Origin: Isohypsibius dastychi
Taxonomy: Eukaryota > Tardigrada > Eutardigrada > Parachela > Isohypsibiidae
DNA: 23,963 nt
Direction of reading: 5' to 3'
Assembly (NCBI GenBank): GCA_034696485.1
Contig: JAQIWT010000307.1
Coordinates: 1-23,963, forward strand
Shown here: piece by piece, positions 1 through 9,033 of the stretch
Layout of the letters: each line of letters begins with the position of its first letter
Position numbering within the stretch: the first letter of the stretch is position 1
Position numbers and translations under genes: made by a program
Notes under the pieces: generated by a model
Database searches by the model: none
What the model was told of the DNA's origin: nothing
Seen by the model: only the letters and a program-made list of their open reading frames with translations

Positions 1-87
1 ACACCCGCTGACAGCTCAGTGGTCTGGGACCACCATGAAGGACATCATCATGACAGAAGAGATACCAACCGTGAACTACATGCGTGA
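1..87 (+). CDS. possible 3' end of an unknown gene, His/Asp-rich tail (weak)
   Basis: The frame starting at the first base stays open to a TGA at 85-87. It gives a 28-residue tail that is strikingly rich in histidine and aspartate (one stretch reads DHHEGHHHDRRD). It would be the last exon of a gene entering from the left edge. I recognise no family. Short open stretches arise easily by chance, so only the biased composition supports it. Confidence 0.2.
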   Translation, partial: TPADSSVVWDHHEGHHHDRRDTNRELHA

Positions 88-1917
88 TCGATCACGAGAA
101 CAAAAAGTCGGATATTGCACTCTGAACTGATTATAAAATGACGGTAGCCCACAACTGTCGATCAACATGGCTTTGACGAGCAAAAGATCTTCTAGTTTGC
201 TTGTAATGTGCGGTTGTGGTTCAGGTGAGCACATTTAGTCGAAAAACTTTGCCCTGTATACATCTGACTGTCGGATACGAGCTAGATGCGAACTTTTGGT
301 TTTCGCCTCACTCAGATGAATGCTGTTTCCCTAGAGGCACGGATTATTTTCGTCTTGGAAACAGTCGACAAAACCAATCAAAGTAACCCTGTATTCTCCA
401 CTGTTCTGAGTTCTCTGAGATCCACAAAATATGCTGAAACTTGGGGGGATTATAATACTATGTGGTAGGTAACGTGATCGTTTTTCATATGCTTTTTTGT
501 GCACTACGGATGCAATGCTGACCACTTCGGTCGCTGAACGCATTACAACGTACATCGCGAGTTGAAGTTTTGGCTCGAAGCGTTTTGTTTGTTGTTCCTA
601 CTGGTTTAATGACCTATTTCTTCTCAGGAGCCCTGGCAGCTGCCCAAGAGGACTCAACAACCGCAACCTTACAAACTGACACCACCATTCTGGGGGCTGA
701 GGTTAGCACATTGCCGCGAGAAAAGATAGAGAGGAGGAAATTCACGGTTGATCGGGCAATTGCAAACCTTGCAAAAAACGCTCATGTGCAAAATTTACCT
801 CGTCAGAAGATCCGCAATCTTCCAGTGCACAACCGAAATCAGAATAACACGCGAAAAGGCATTCTTAAGCACGAACCTCAAGCAGCAGCTCACAAGAAAA
901 ATCAACTGCTTGCCAAAGGTCAAGAGAGCAAGCGTACGGTACCTTAAAGAACAAGGTGGCTCGCTCCATGCTCATCAAAGCAAGATTGACTGCACGCAGT
1001 TCTCACAATAAAGCTTGACCAACAACTAGATCGTCCTCTGGATATAACAAGGAGATGCGAGTGTCGAGATTGAGTGGCGCGGACTGTGTTACTCCTCTTG
1101 CTTTAGTTAGTTGACGTTTGTGGTAACTTGTTGCCCTTCTGGCCATTGCACTCTGTTTGTTACGATAACCAATCTTCTGCTCTCTCTACTCTTTCAGCTA
1201 CTACTGATTGTTCTGATTGTAACCGTGACGGGTAAGGTCACTGCCTCCTAGCCAAGGGTGAGTTAAATCAATTTGCTAACTTACTTAGCTCTCATATGAC
1301 CTCTGAATATTTGACAGTTCTGATAAGCAAACCTCGCGAACTCGATGAATCGAAAAAAATGACCGGATATTGCAAACGATAGCTATTTTTGCGCTGATAA
1401 TTGTCTCGCTAATGACTCAGTTGATTTGGGGCGCTGGAGCGTACAAAAAAGGGAAGAAGGGACTCGTGGCTTACCTGCATCAACTAACGAGGTTCATGAC
1501 TTGGAAATTCTATTCTGTCATAATTATCCCCGGCAACTTTCGCACAAATATTGTTGTCTCCATATGTCTCAGCAAAGTCTTTCTTTTCTCACAGGAAAAT
1601 GTCAATAGTAACATTGATTCAAGAAGCTCAACGTAGTGCAGCTTGCGTAATTTTGGAATTTCCACCGATCGGTTGGAAATTTCTTACCAGTCTATCGATG
1701 ACCATGTTAGCACACATGATCCTACCACCAACGTTACACATGGTCATAAATGTGTAGTTTCGTGAGCAGATTTTCTTTTTCAAGAGATACCCTGGGGTCA
1801 ACTTGCTAGTTCAATGCAATTGCATGCGAGCTATCTTTGTAACGACCAGTTCCCGAAAAGTCGCTTGTGCTCCACACAGCTAATCCGTGTATACCATACG
1901 GAGCAATCATTCTGCAT
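88..1917. other. left flank with no confident gene
   Basis: This 1.8-kb stretch upstream of PCE-1 has no recognisable enzyme, repeat or RNA gene. It holds one compositionally biased open frame (separate entry, 609-947). A hydrophobic open stretch around 1370-1636 lacks an ATG ahead of its hydrophobic part. A short ATG ORF at 286-468 resembles nothing I know. The promoter of PCE-1 must lie in the last few hundred bases, but I see no TATA box that I would trust. Confidence 0.4.
609..947 (+). CDS. hypothetical small basic protein or terminal exon
   Basis: The frame is open from 522 to the TAA at 945-947, with its only ATG at 609 (112 residues). The start reads MTYFFSGALAAAQEDSTT, short for a signal peptide but with an Ala-x-Ala cleavage-like site. 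The rest is hydrophilic, rich in Lys, Arg, Asn, Gln and Thr, and without cysteines, like a disordered secreted or structural protein. Alternatively it is a last exon: a good polypyrimidine acceptor ends at 626 (tatttcttctcag), inside the hydrophobic part. An overlapping frame at 748-1011 is also open, which weakens the case. I recognise no family, and nothing ties it to the glycan enzymes downstream. Confidence 0.25.
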   Translation: MTYFFSGALAAAQEDSTTATLQTDTTILGAEVSTLPREKIERRKFTVDRAIANLAKNAHVQNLPRQKIRNLPVHNRNQNNTRKGILKHEPQAAAHKKNQLLAKGQESKRTVP

Positions 1918-3169
1918 ATGACTTCAAATGCCAAAATCATCTTCGTGCTTCTAGTTTTGGTAGCCATGTTAATCTTTCTCATTGCCAACCGACATGACTT
2001 TCCCAGATTGCGTGTGGATAATTGTCTGAACTTGTTCGAAGATGGTGAGACTCACGAAGATCATCGGCACAAAACATGGAAGCCCAAGGGATGCAGTTTA
2101 AAATGGTACTCGATATTCTCCGGGTATGTTTCGCTTGTGCAACACTTTGATTCAAGCAGTACTGTAGCTAATCTGTCGTAGAACTGCTGTCAAACACTGC
2201 TTCGAGAGACGGGCTACGCAATCGGCCAAAAATCAAACGAGCATTCTTTTGTTGGGAGATTCACGGGCTCGACAAATCCAGGTATTTTGAATCAACAAAA
2301 AAAAGTTTACCAATTGAAAATTGGAAAAATTAAGGGTTCTTCAAAAACAGCTCGCTATATCGTCGGAATTTTTAAAAATTTGCAAAGCAAACAAATTTTT
2401 CATTTTTTCATCCTGTTTACACCGCATTCAATACAGGGCTCATTCCACCAGTACTTTTCTCCTGATCACCACCCATACTCGTGCTTGACAGACCCGGAAA
2501 ACCCGTTCCCGCTCGTTAAAACGTGCAACTTCTCTCATGACTATTCCGAATACCGACTGGTCCTGGAGCGGTGGTGGTCACCAGTGGATCATGATTGGTC
2601 AGAGGCGAATTCACTGATCCGCAAGATATCAAGGAAAACAGACAATGAACTCCCGGATTTGATTTACATCAACACCGGAATCCACTTGGTTCGCTGGTGC
2701 TGGAAAGCGGAAATTAAACCACTTAATTGTGCAGCAGTTTACGAAAGGTGAGGGTTTTGTTAGTATGTGCTCAAAGCAGTTACTGTTCTAAGTGCCAACT
2801 TGAATTTGTTCGCGGAGGAATATCAAAACGTTGTTGAAGTATCTTGGGCCGCTCAGCCGTCGGACTGTTGTTGTTTGGGCACCCATGACGCTTGTACATG
2901 GAGAGATCATTCCCCGGCTTTCGGTGAACGGACTGAGAACGAATGAGATACTGCAAGCATTTAACACAGTGGCTCAAAGAGCACTGAATAATTCAAATAT
3001 CATGTGGTGGTCGTCCTATTTCCAGATTTTCCACTTCTTCAATGATACGTATGACGGAAAACATTTGGGACAGCGCTCCTTGTCTTACGTAACCCAGGTG
3101 CTGCTCAACCTACTGTGCAATCGATTTACTTCGACAAACTTGCAACCCTCCGACTATTGTTGTTCGTAA
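1918..3169 (+). CDS. PCE-1: CASD1-like PC-esterase, Golgi type II membrane protein
   Basis: Exons 1918-2123, 2182-2281, 2437-2747 and 2818-3169 give about 322 residues. A short tail and a membrane anchor (about residues 7-24, IIFVLLVLVAMLIFLIA) are followed by a luminal domain of the PC-esterase family, the catalytic domain of CASD1. That domain transfers or removes O-acetyl groups on sugars. Visible motifs are LLLGDSRARQ with nucleophile Ser at about 96, and DGKHL near the C-terminus with Asp at about 285 and His at about 288. IYINTGIHLVRWCW and VVWAPMTL lie between. The first ATG in the exon frame is 1867; I chose 1918 because it gives the usual short tail before the anchor. The multi-pass C-terminal domain of vertebrate CASD1 is absent. 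The intron 2282-2436 interrupts the codons right after the GDS motif and is missing from PCE-2 and PCE-3. PCE-1 is the most divergent copy and converges with FUT-1. Whether it is a transferase or an esterase cannot be read from sequence. Confidence 0.85.
2282..2436 (+). other. extra phase-0 intron unique to PCE-1
   Basis: The donor follows CAATCCAG and reads gtatttt; the acceptor is attcaatacag. Removing it joins RARQIQ to GSFHQYF, exactly the uninterrupted sequence of PCE-2 and PCE-3. It is AT-rich and holds a perfect 14-bp palindrome at 2367-2380 (aatttttaaaaatt). At 155 bp it is longer than the other introns of this family. Confidence 0.85.
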
Positions 3170-3233
3170 AGTACCGAATCATGACATGTCCAGATCGTTG
3201 CATGTTGTTTTATCTATTTTTTTCATCATCTTG

Positions 3234-3239
3234 ATTAAA
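3234..3239 (+). terminator. candidate poly(A) signal ATTAAA for PCE-1
   Basis: ATTAAA sits 65 bases after the PCE-1 stop codon, a normal distance for a compact animal gene. It is a common variant of AATAAA. The hexamer is also frequent by chance in AT-rich DNA. Confidence 0.4.
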
Positions 3240-3830
3240 TTCCCAATCAGTTGCGTTTGTGTGTGCCAAAGAAATATAATTCTTCGATGTGGTGTTTTGC
3301 AATGAGGGAGTTCACTTTCGATTCTGACTGCTTACTGTAAAATCTATATATTCGGTGGAACATGACCAAACAACCCAGAAACGTCAAGATAAGAGAGCGA
3401 ATTTTAAGTTTTAGTCCTCTGCTTGTGAGGAAGCGGAACCGGTCCCGCGAATAGTCGAATCCCGTGGGTCAAGTGTGGGGATTATTGGTGATTGAATTAG
3501 CTGACATCATGAACAAAGTCGTCAGAATATAGAATTTATATCATCATTGAGTATGCATAGCTCTATCGACAGATACATGTATATCTTTTGAAAGTAGGGC
3601 TGGCAAATTTCGATATCTTGCACTGTCCAAGAATGCTCTCGGGCTTCCTCAGTTTAAAAACATGTTTTCATAAGCTCTGCTGCCGAGATAATAATCAACT
3701 ACGGAGCTCGGGCCACAGCCACTCGGGTCACCGATGCAGCCCAGGGCGGTAGTGGTCAGAACCGAAGTGTGCACCTTAAGTATCGATGTGTTATGATCAT
3801 CATACCAGTAAAATCCAAGAGGGTTCAAGT

Positions 3831-3870
3831 CCTTTCAGCAGGCCACAACAACCTTTCAGCAGGCCACCAA
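3831..3870. repeat. two-copy tandem repeat, 21-bp period
   Basis: The 16-mer cctttcagcaggccac occurs at 3831-3846 and again at 3852-3867, in direct orientation with a 21-base period. It ends exactly where the hairpin at 3869 begins. Confidence 0.85.
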
Positions 3871-3911
3871 TTTACACACTACCCCCCAAACTGGGGGGTA
3901 GTGTGTAAATT
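3869..3911. repeat. perfect 20-bp inverted repeat with 3-base loop
   Basis: The left arm 3869-3888 (aatttacacactacccccca) is the exact reverse complement of the right arm 3892-3911, with loop aac. The stem contains a run of six G-C pairs. It lies about 110 bp beyond the FUT-1 stop and about 700 bp beyond the PCE-1 stop. It could be a small foldback element, a structured 3' UTR or a transcript barrier. Confidence 0.9.
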
Positions 3912-4021
3912 AGGTTTTTAGAAGAGTTTTCAGAAACCCAGGTTTTTTTTGTGGCATTTTTTCTGATTCAGCGCAGACATTCTGGTTATGGAATTTCGGA
4001 ACGAAGGAAACTTCGTCTTTA

Positions 4022-5230
4022 CTATGAGCCACCATACCAGGCAGGGTAAAAAAAATCATCTGGTTCCAATATCGCAGAGAGTTTGGAATTTCTACGGAAA
4101 GGTCTTTTGTAGTAAAACACAGTTGTTGCATCACTTAAATAAGCGCTCCACCATCCAAAGGTACCAACGGTCAGAATTAAACGGTCCATGAGAGTGAGAA
4201 CTGCCATATCCATCAGCCGCGAGTGGCCATCGAAGAATATGAAGTTTGAACCATTCATCAGGGTTCTACAGTAAGCCAGGTCGTTAGAAACCACAATGAA
4301 AATGGTAATTGCCGAAGACTTCTTCGTGAGATCAATCGTACGAAGCAGATACTCGTCGCTGGCCACGTAGTAACCCAGGTTTTGGTTCTTCTGGGTTAAG
4401 AGATCTCCACGTCGTACGTGGATGCCGACCAACTGGATGTTTTGTTCCGGGCAGGGATCCGTGTTTTTTAATTGACTGACCTCTTGGACGATAATTTTCG
4501 ACGCTTGCACGAGCAGATTCTTGTTGATGCCTAGCAAGGCTCGAATTTCGTCTCTCATAAAGTCAAAATATTTCCATGATTGCAGAAATTTCCACAAAAA
4601 CGTTGATTTGAACTTGAATGTCTTTCTGATATCGAATGCTCCAGGTGAAAACCGCTCTGTTCCGTTCTCGACAAACATCTTCAATCTGCCTGTGCTTCTT
4701 CTGTTGAAATGGCGCATCAGTGACAAGTCCTTCATCACGGGGATCAACCTTAACCCCTTTAATGCAACTGCATAATCTCTTCTCCTCGATCGAGTAACCG
4801 GTACCATGTCATTTTTACGAGATATTCCCATTAGAGAGGCTACCATGAAAAGGTAGTTGCCCAGGTTTTCCTTAAGTGCTGCTGAAACCAACACCGGCTC
4901 GTTCCTTGCAGTGTACCTACGGCTCTTGTTTCTGAGGTCCTCTGTAATGCGCTCAAGGTGCGACGACTGATTTTTGGAGCGGGTTAGTATGCGGTAATCC
5001 AGTACTTCTCTGACCCTGTTAGAGAATCCATATCTCGTGCAGTGTCGCATCCTGGCTACCTACCGATACAGAAGGTTAAGAGAATCGCAGACAATAGTCC
5101 TACTCAAGTTAAATCCCAATTACATCCCATGCATTACCTTCAGTCCACAATGGAAACACACAAATGTGGTCGCCAGAAGAAGAATTAAAATGTTCTTCGG
5201 AGCCTTTCTACGAAACATTCGGATCTCCAT
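4022..5230 (-). CDS. FUT-1: GT11 fucosyltransferase (alpha-1,2-fucosyltransferase family)
   Basis: Exon 1 is 5230-5138 and exon 2 is 5059-4022, joined across a 78-bp phase-0 intron, for about 376 residues. Exon 1 encodes a basic tail and an anchor (NILILLLATTFVCF) and is exactly 31 codons, as in FUT-2. The exon 2 join uses the acceptor ctgtatcggtag and adds Val-Ala-Arg before the first Met of the long frame. GT11 transfers fucose from GDP-fucose in the Golgi lumen. Motifs: NLGNYLFMVASL near residue 97; LVGIHVRRGD at about 242-250, the nucleotide-sugar motif; VVSNDLAYC; GTFGWWSAYL, matching GTFGIWAAYL of human FUT1/FUT2; and the closing FFYPAWYG. It is closest to FUT-3 (both have NGSNFIFFDG). 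It is divergent from PCE-2 with only 258 bp between the starts. Linkage and acceptor are not readable from sequence. Confidence 0.88.
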
Positions 5231-5488
5231 GGAAATTCGCGTCAATGGAGTGTTCAAGGAGGACAGAAACTGTGTGCCCTAAAGATTAGGTGCAGTCATC
5301 GGGATGATCACAGCGTATGACATCTAACCAGCTCCGCTCTCTGTTTTTCAAAGCTCCTGATGATTCTCAAAAAAACGCGGGTCAGTCACCTACGCTGCCG
5401 CTGGTCAATTCATAAGCGACGCAGCAGAACAATTTTACAGCGTAGAGGTAAACCGGCAGTGGTCCGCACTGAATTTGCACTGACTGTT
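5231..5488. promoter_or_regulatory. shared divergent promoter region of FUT-1 and PCE-2
   Basis: Only 258 bp separate the start codons of two genes read in opposite directions, so both promoters and 5' UTRs must share this space. I see no clear TATA box on either strand. A frame continues open upstream of the PCE-2 start to an ATG at 5360, but its Arg-rich translation has no counterpart in PCE-3. Confidence 0.5.
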
Positions 5489-6628
5489 ATGTCAAATCGG
5501 TTGCGAATGGCACCTCTCAATAAACTCGTGTTTCGCCTCCGATTTCTCATTTTACTAGTTGCTAGTGGAGTTTTGTCCTCATTGTTTCTGTTGATTCCCA
5601 CCAGCAGTTTACACAGCCGGCAGCAGGACTGTACAAATTTGTTTGAAGAAGGCGATCTCCATGAAGATAACAGGGACAAGACCTGGTCCCCTAAAGGATG
5701 TGGGCTCAGGTGGTACTCTGGCTTCGGGGAGTGAGTCTCGTTCAGACAATCATCCATTCTCTATTTCCACAATGTTTAATTCCACTACAGACCGACAACG
5801 AAACGATGCTTTGAAACTCTCGCAAAAAAGTCGGCAACAAACCGCACCGAGATCCTTGTGCTGGGTGATTCTAGAGCTCGGCAAATGCAAGGATCATTCC
5901 ATCAACTCTTTTCACCAGGACATTTCCCATATTCTTGCCTGACAGAGCCGGGAACTTCCAATGAGTTGATAAAACAATGCAACTACTCACGTTACTATCC
6001 AGATTTTAAAGTTTATGTAGAGAGATGGTTCACGCCAACTGCTGAAGATTGGTCCAGTGCCATTTCTTTGCTGAAACGCATATGCAATGAGCAACGGAAG
6101 ATGCCGGACCTCATCTACATCAACACAGGGATTCATTTGATTAAGTGGTGTTGGGAGATGGAGATCGAGCCAGGAGATTGTGCAGCGCTTTACGAAAGGT
6201 TAGTTTTCGATAGAAAATTCGTGTACTGTAGCATCCGCAGAGCTTACTGGGGTTTCATTTCGTTACTTTTTTGATTTGACAGCAACATAAACGCGCTACT
6301 AGAATATTTGGATCCGCTCAGCCGGCGAACAAAAGTTGTTTGGGCACCGATGACCTTGATGTATGGCGAAAACATGAAAAATTTGTATGAAAATGGGCAT
6401 CGCACCAACCAAATGTTGCTCGCCTTCAATGAAGCTGCAAAGAAAGCTCTTCGTGGCTCGAATGTTCAATGGTGGTCATCTTATCTGCAGATATTTCATT
6501 TCTACGGAGATACCATCGATGGAGTGCACCTGGGACACCGCTCGCTTGCTTACTCTACTCAAATTTTGCTGAATATGATGTGCAACGCTATTATATCTCC
6601 TGAGTCTGAGTTTTGTTGCTCCTCTTGA
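5489..6628 (+). CDS. PCE-2: CASD1-like PC-esterase, Golgi type II membrane protein
   Basis: Exons 5489-5730, 5791-6198 and 6283-6628 give about 331 residues. The start could instead be 5507, where MAPL aligns with the MCPL start of PCE-3. Anchor FLILLVASGVLSSLFLLIP is followed by a Cys-containing stem (QQDCTNLFEEGD). The catalytic domain begins with ILVLGDSRARQ (nucleophile Ser about 108) and ends with DGVHLGHRS (Asp about 296, His about 299). The pair CCSS closes the protein, as in PCE-3. Both introns are phase 2 and sit at the same codons as in PCE-1 and PCE-3. Exon 3 is 346 bp in both PCE-2 and PCE-3, and the two proteins are near-identical over long stretches, so this is a recent duplicate pair. 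The expected role is addition or removal of O-acetyl groups on a luminal glycan. It shares its promoter region with FUT-1 and converges with ST-1. Confidence 0.87.
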
Positions 6629-7234
6629 AAAATGTAAAAGCTCAATTGCCACATGCAAAACTCGTGAAAACGCCGTTGGAAGTTTGAGAAGAAAGAATTC
6701 AGGAACTGGATTTTAGTTGTTACAGATATTGTGAGAAATCTGAGTTGAACCATTACCTCGAGCAGTGATCTGAAATTTCATGAAAGACACGGCTTTCGTA
6801 GAGAATGTTAAATCACTTCAGTTGCATCCAGGCGTTGAAAGCGTGTATTCTTACGAAACAAACTGACCCCTGAAGGGATACCAAACGCAAAGGAGCTATT
6901 TTCATCCTAGCAGACCCTCAACCCCACTCACAACTTTTCGCATTCGGACTTTTGAGTCTCACGCATGTCAATTGATATTCGATAAAGATTCCCCTCTTTT
7001 CTATCACCAACGGTTCAAGATGAAACAGCTTCATGTGCTCTGCAAGTTTCAACTTCATTGGTTTGTTCGTTTATCTTCACGTACCAAAAACTTGTCATCG
7101 GACGTGACAGAGAAACAGGTTCACGTTCTTCTGAACGGTAAGACAGTTGTTCACATTCGAGAGGCTACCCAAATAGACTTGAAATTTTATTTCGGGTTTT
7201 CGATGAAAGAATTCCCTGTTAAACCGCTAAAAGT
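6629..7234. other. intergenic region between convergent PCE-2 and ST-1
   Basis: This is 3' flank of both genes. I see no repeats, RNA genes or standard AATAAA for PCE-2. An open frame on the plus strand (6972-7316) begins with TTG, not ATG, and runs antisense into the ST-1 end. I treat it as chance. Confidence 0.4.
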
Positions 7235-7239
7235 TTATT
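7234..7239 (-). terminator. AATAAA overlapping the ST-1 stop codon
   Basis: On the minus strand the sequence GAATAAAC contains both the TAA stop (7237-7235) and a canonical AATAAA. If used, it would leave a 3' UTR of only about 15-25 bases. Confidence 0.4.
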
Positions 7240-8495
7240 CAGTAACACAGTTCGGCACAGGGCAAGCAATTTCAGGTGCTAGATATATGTCTGGAACATC
7301 TGGGATACCAAACTGAAGAAACACTTCGTAAGACTGCTGAATAAGATCGTTTATTTGACCTTGTTCTTCCACTGTGAATATTCCGTGAAGCGGCTTTATG
7401 CGCTTAGGGCGTTTGTTACGTCCCATCGAATTCCTGACGGTACACTGCAGCCTTGCATCATCGACTCTCACAAACAAAAAATCCGAGATTTTGCGTAACT
7501 CCTCGACAAGGCTCTTCTTCAGGTTGTCGTAGAACACGACCAATACATCGTCAGCGACAGCAAGGGCCAGCTTTATTTGACCCAACCAAACACGACTTTC
7601 TCGTAACACGAATACATGCCATTCTAAAAATGATGGGGTCATGTGTATGGAACTCAACATTTCCGACATGAAGAAAATTGTGATACCCGGTGTTTCAAAA
7701 TCCTTGTCGTCAGCTATGCCGACATGTACCCCCGTCATCTGTCTGTTGTACTCGGCTATCAACATTTCGTATGGATTACGGACAAGCAGCAACATCTTGG
7801 ACGAATTGAAATGTATCATATAGTGCGTTTTGTAGACAATGGCTGTTTGTTGAGCGACATCGTCCATTTCACAGGGAAATTTGTCTAGCGCGGCTGCAAA
7901 AACCATTGAATATAATTTGAGGTTACCAAATCACTGGTAGTACAGTCAACTTAAATTTCTTCATATCGAGATTGCAAGTAAGCATTTCCCATATGAAACG
8001 CACATGTACTCTAAAGAGAATATTTATTACCTTTTGCATGATATACGCTTCCTGGAAAATATGTACAGTATGAAATATATAACAGAGCGAGTGATTGTAG
8101 TACAGTATGTACTCTACCTGTGCAAAGTCCCGTAAGGTGTTCAATCATCCAACGTAACCAAGTGTTCCCGCTTCCAGGAGAGCTCAGGAAGGCAGTTAAT
8201 GGCAGCGGAGACGCAGATCGCCTGCCAGCTGGATGACACTCAGCACCTGGAAAAGGAGATAACGTGGACTCAAGCAAGGTGACCGTTTTGGTCACGCTCT
8301 ACCTCGGGCGTCAACAAGCCAACCGGGCTCCACGGTCTCTTCACCCATATCTTCCTCGAGTTCGGTGAAATGCTGAGTACCCGCAATTGTTCGATTCTGA
8401 TCTATCATAAAAAGGCAAAAAATAGCAGTTAGAAGTAAAGGCACTGCTCTTCGTAGTGAGCGATGAGAATGGGTGCCGTAACGAACACAATCCAT
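7235..8495 (-). CDS. ST-1: WSCD-type carbohydrate sulfotransferase
   Basis: Five exons (8495-8303, 8246-8118, 8051-8031, 7893-7687, 7623-7235) give about 312 residues. Exon 1 has a short tail, an anchor (VPLLLTAIFCLFMI) and a stem ending PGWLVDARG. Exon 2 carries the 5'-phosphosulfate-binding loop, FLSSPGSGNTWLRWMIEHLTG. Exon 3 is a 21-base microexon. Exon 4 has YKTHY and the 3'-phosphate-binding segment LLVRNPYEMLIAEYNRQ. Exon 5 contains EWHVFV and VLVVFYDNLKK. These match the sulfotransferase domain of WSCD1/2, whose vertebrate members are sialate O-sulfotransferases; the two WSC domains are absent. The donor is PAPS in the Golgi lumen and the acceptor is unknown. Four of five exons match ST-2 in phase and near-match in size, and exon 4 is 207 bp in both. 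The last intron (7686-7624) is 63 bp and free of stops, so a naive translation reads through it and adds 21 false residues. Confidence 0.85.
7624..7686 (-). other. stop-free intron of length 3n in ST-1
   Basis: Donor CCGG|gtatca and acceptor catcatttttag|AATGG. Splicing converts the run between ETP and WHVFV into a single Glu, which aligns with the spliced TEEWRAFV of ST-2. The intron has no stop codon in the coding frame and its 63 bp keep the frame, so retention would give a longer protein with a 21-residue insertion. Confidence 0.8.
8031..8051 (-). other. 21-base microexon of ST-1
   Basis: It is flanked by acceptor atattttccag and donor gtaataaa. It supplies G-SVYHAK between the LCTG end of exon 2 and AALDKFPCEMD. 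ST-2 has the matching microexon at 15731-15708, 24 bases long, with the same phases. Confidence 0.8.
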
Positions 8496-8993
8496 TGAAG
8501 CTAAGCTCAACAAAACTCGAAAGAATATAACCTCGATATGTACGGTATTGCCCCGATCAGACCAAGGCTGTACAGATATCTCTCCAGCCTTGGGTCAAAC
8601 CGTCCGAAACTATTACTGTGGTGAGAAATTACCAGTGTAGCATCGCGCATGGTAGCCTTCTCAGCTGGATCTAGCTTCACTGATTGCGCCGCATTTTCGC
8701 ATGGTCTGATTGACGAACTCCAGTGATCCCGCGAAAAGTGGTAGTCCAACAATGATTATGAGCTCGCAGGGCCTCCGATGCAAACGTCTTACGAAAGTTT
8801 TCATCCCACATACAGCACGTCCATATGAGTTTCAAATGTTTGCCCGTTAAATAAACAGGACAGATAGAACACGGAACACCAAGTGGTACGGAGATTTTGG
8901 ATTCTGATTCAAGTATCTCTAACACAAGTACAGACTGTCACAAGGTAACTTTCTGGATTACACGATTCATGCATTTTGGCAAATTTGACACCT
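8496..8993. other. gap between ST-1 and the GT23 gene with an unassigned open frame
   Basis: On the minus strand a frame is open from 8937 to the stop at 8677. Its translation looks protein-like, with segments PLGVPCSICPVYLTG and LIWTCCMWDENFRKTFASEA and a cysteine-rich, aromatic composition. A CAG acceptor stands just ahead of it (ttgtgacag, ending at 8935). A second overlapping frame covers 8752-8507. Neither resembles the sulfotransferase or fucosyltransferase families and neither has an ATG in a sensible place. It could be a degraded exon or chance. Confidence 0.25.
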
Positions 8994-9033
8994 TCAGTAC
9001 TCTTTTCTCCAATGCATGATACTCTGATGCAGG

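Larger units (their letters stand above)
3170..4021. other. intergenic region between convergent PCE-1 and FUT-1
   Basis: Both genes end here, so it should hold two 3' UTRs. An ATTAAA lies at 3234-3239, 65 bases past the PCE-1 stop. The part next to FUT-1 carries a short tandem repeat and a strong hairpin (separate entries). I see no poly(A) signal for FUT-1 on the minus strand and no coding sequence. Confidence 0.5.

Noticed and set aside
748-1011. Second open frame overlapping the 609-947 candidate
   Set aside because: Its composition is less biased and nothing independent supports it; it is likely a shadow frame.
1370-1636. Open frame with a hydrophobic start resembling a signal peptide
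   Set aside because: There is no ATG before the hydrophobic part, the nearest ATGs upstream are in other frames with early stops, and no splice site rescues it.
5360-5488. N-terminal extension of PCE-2 to the ATG at 5360
   Set aside because: The extra 43 residues are Arg-rich, would precede the Golgi anchor and have no counterpart in PCE-3, whose frame is closed there.
6972-7316. 114-codon open frame on the plus strand
   Set aside because: It begins with TTG, has no family features and overlaps the coding end of ST-1 antisense.
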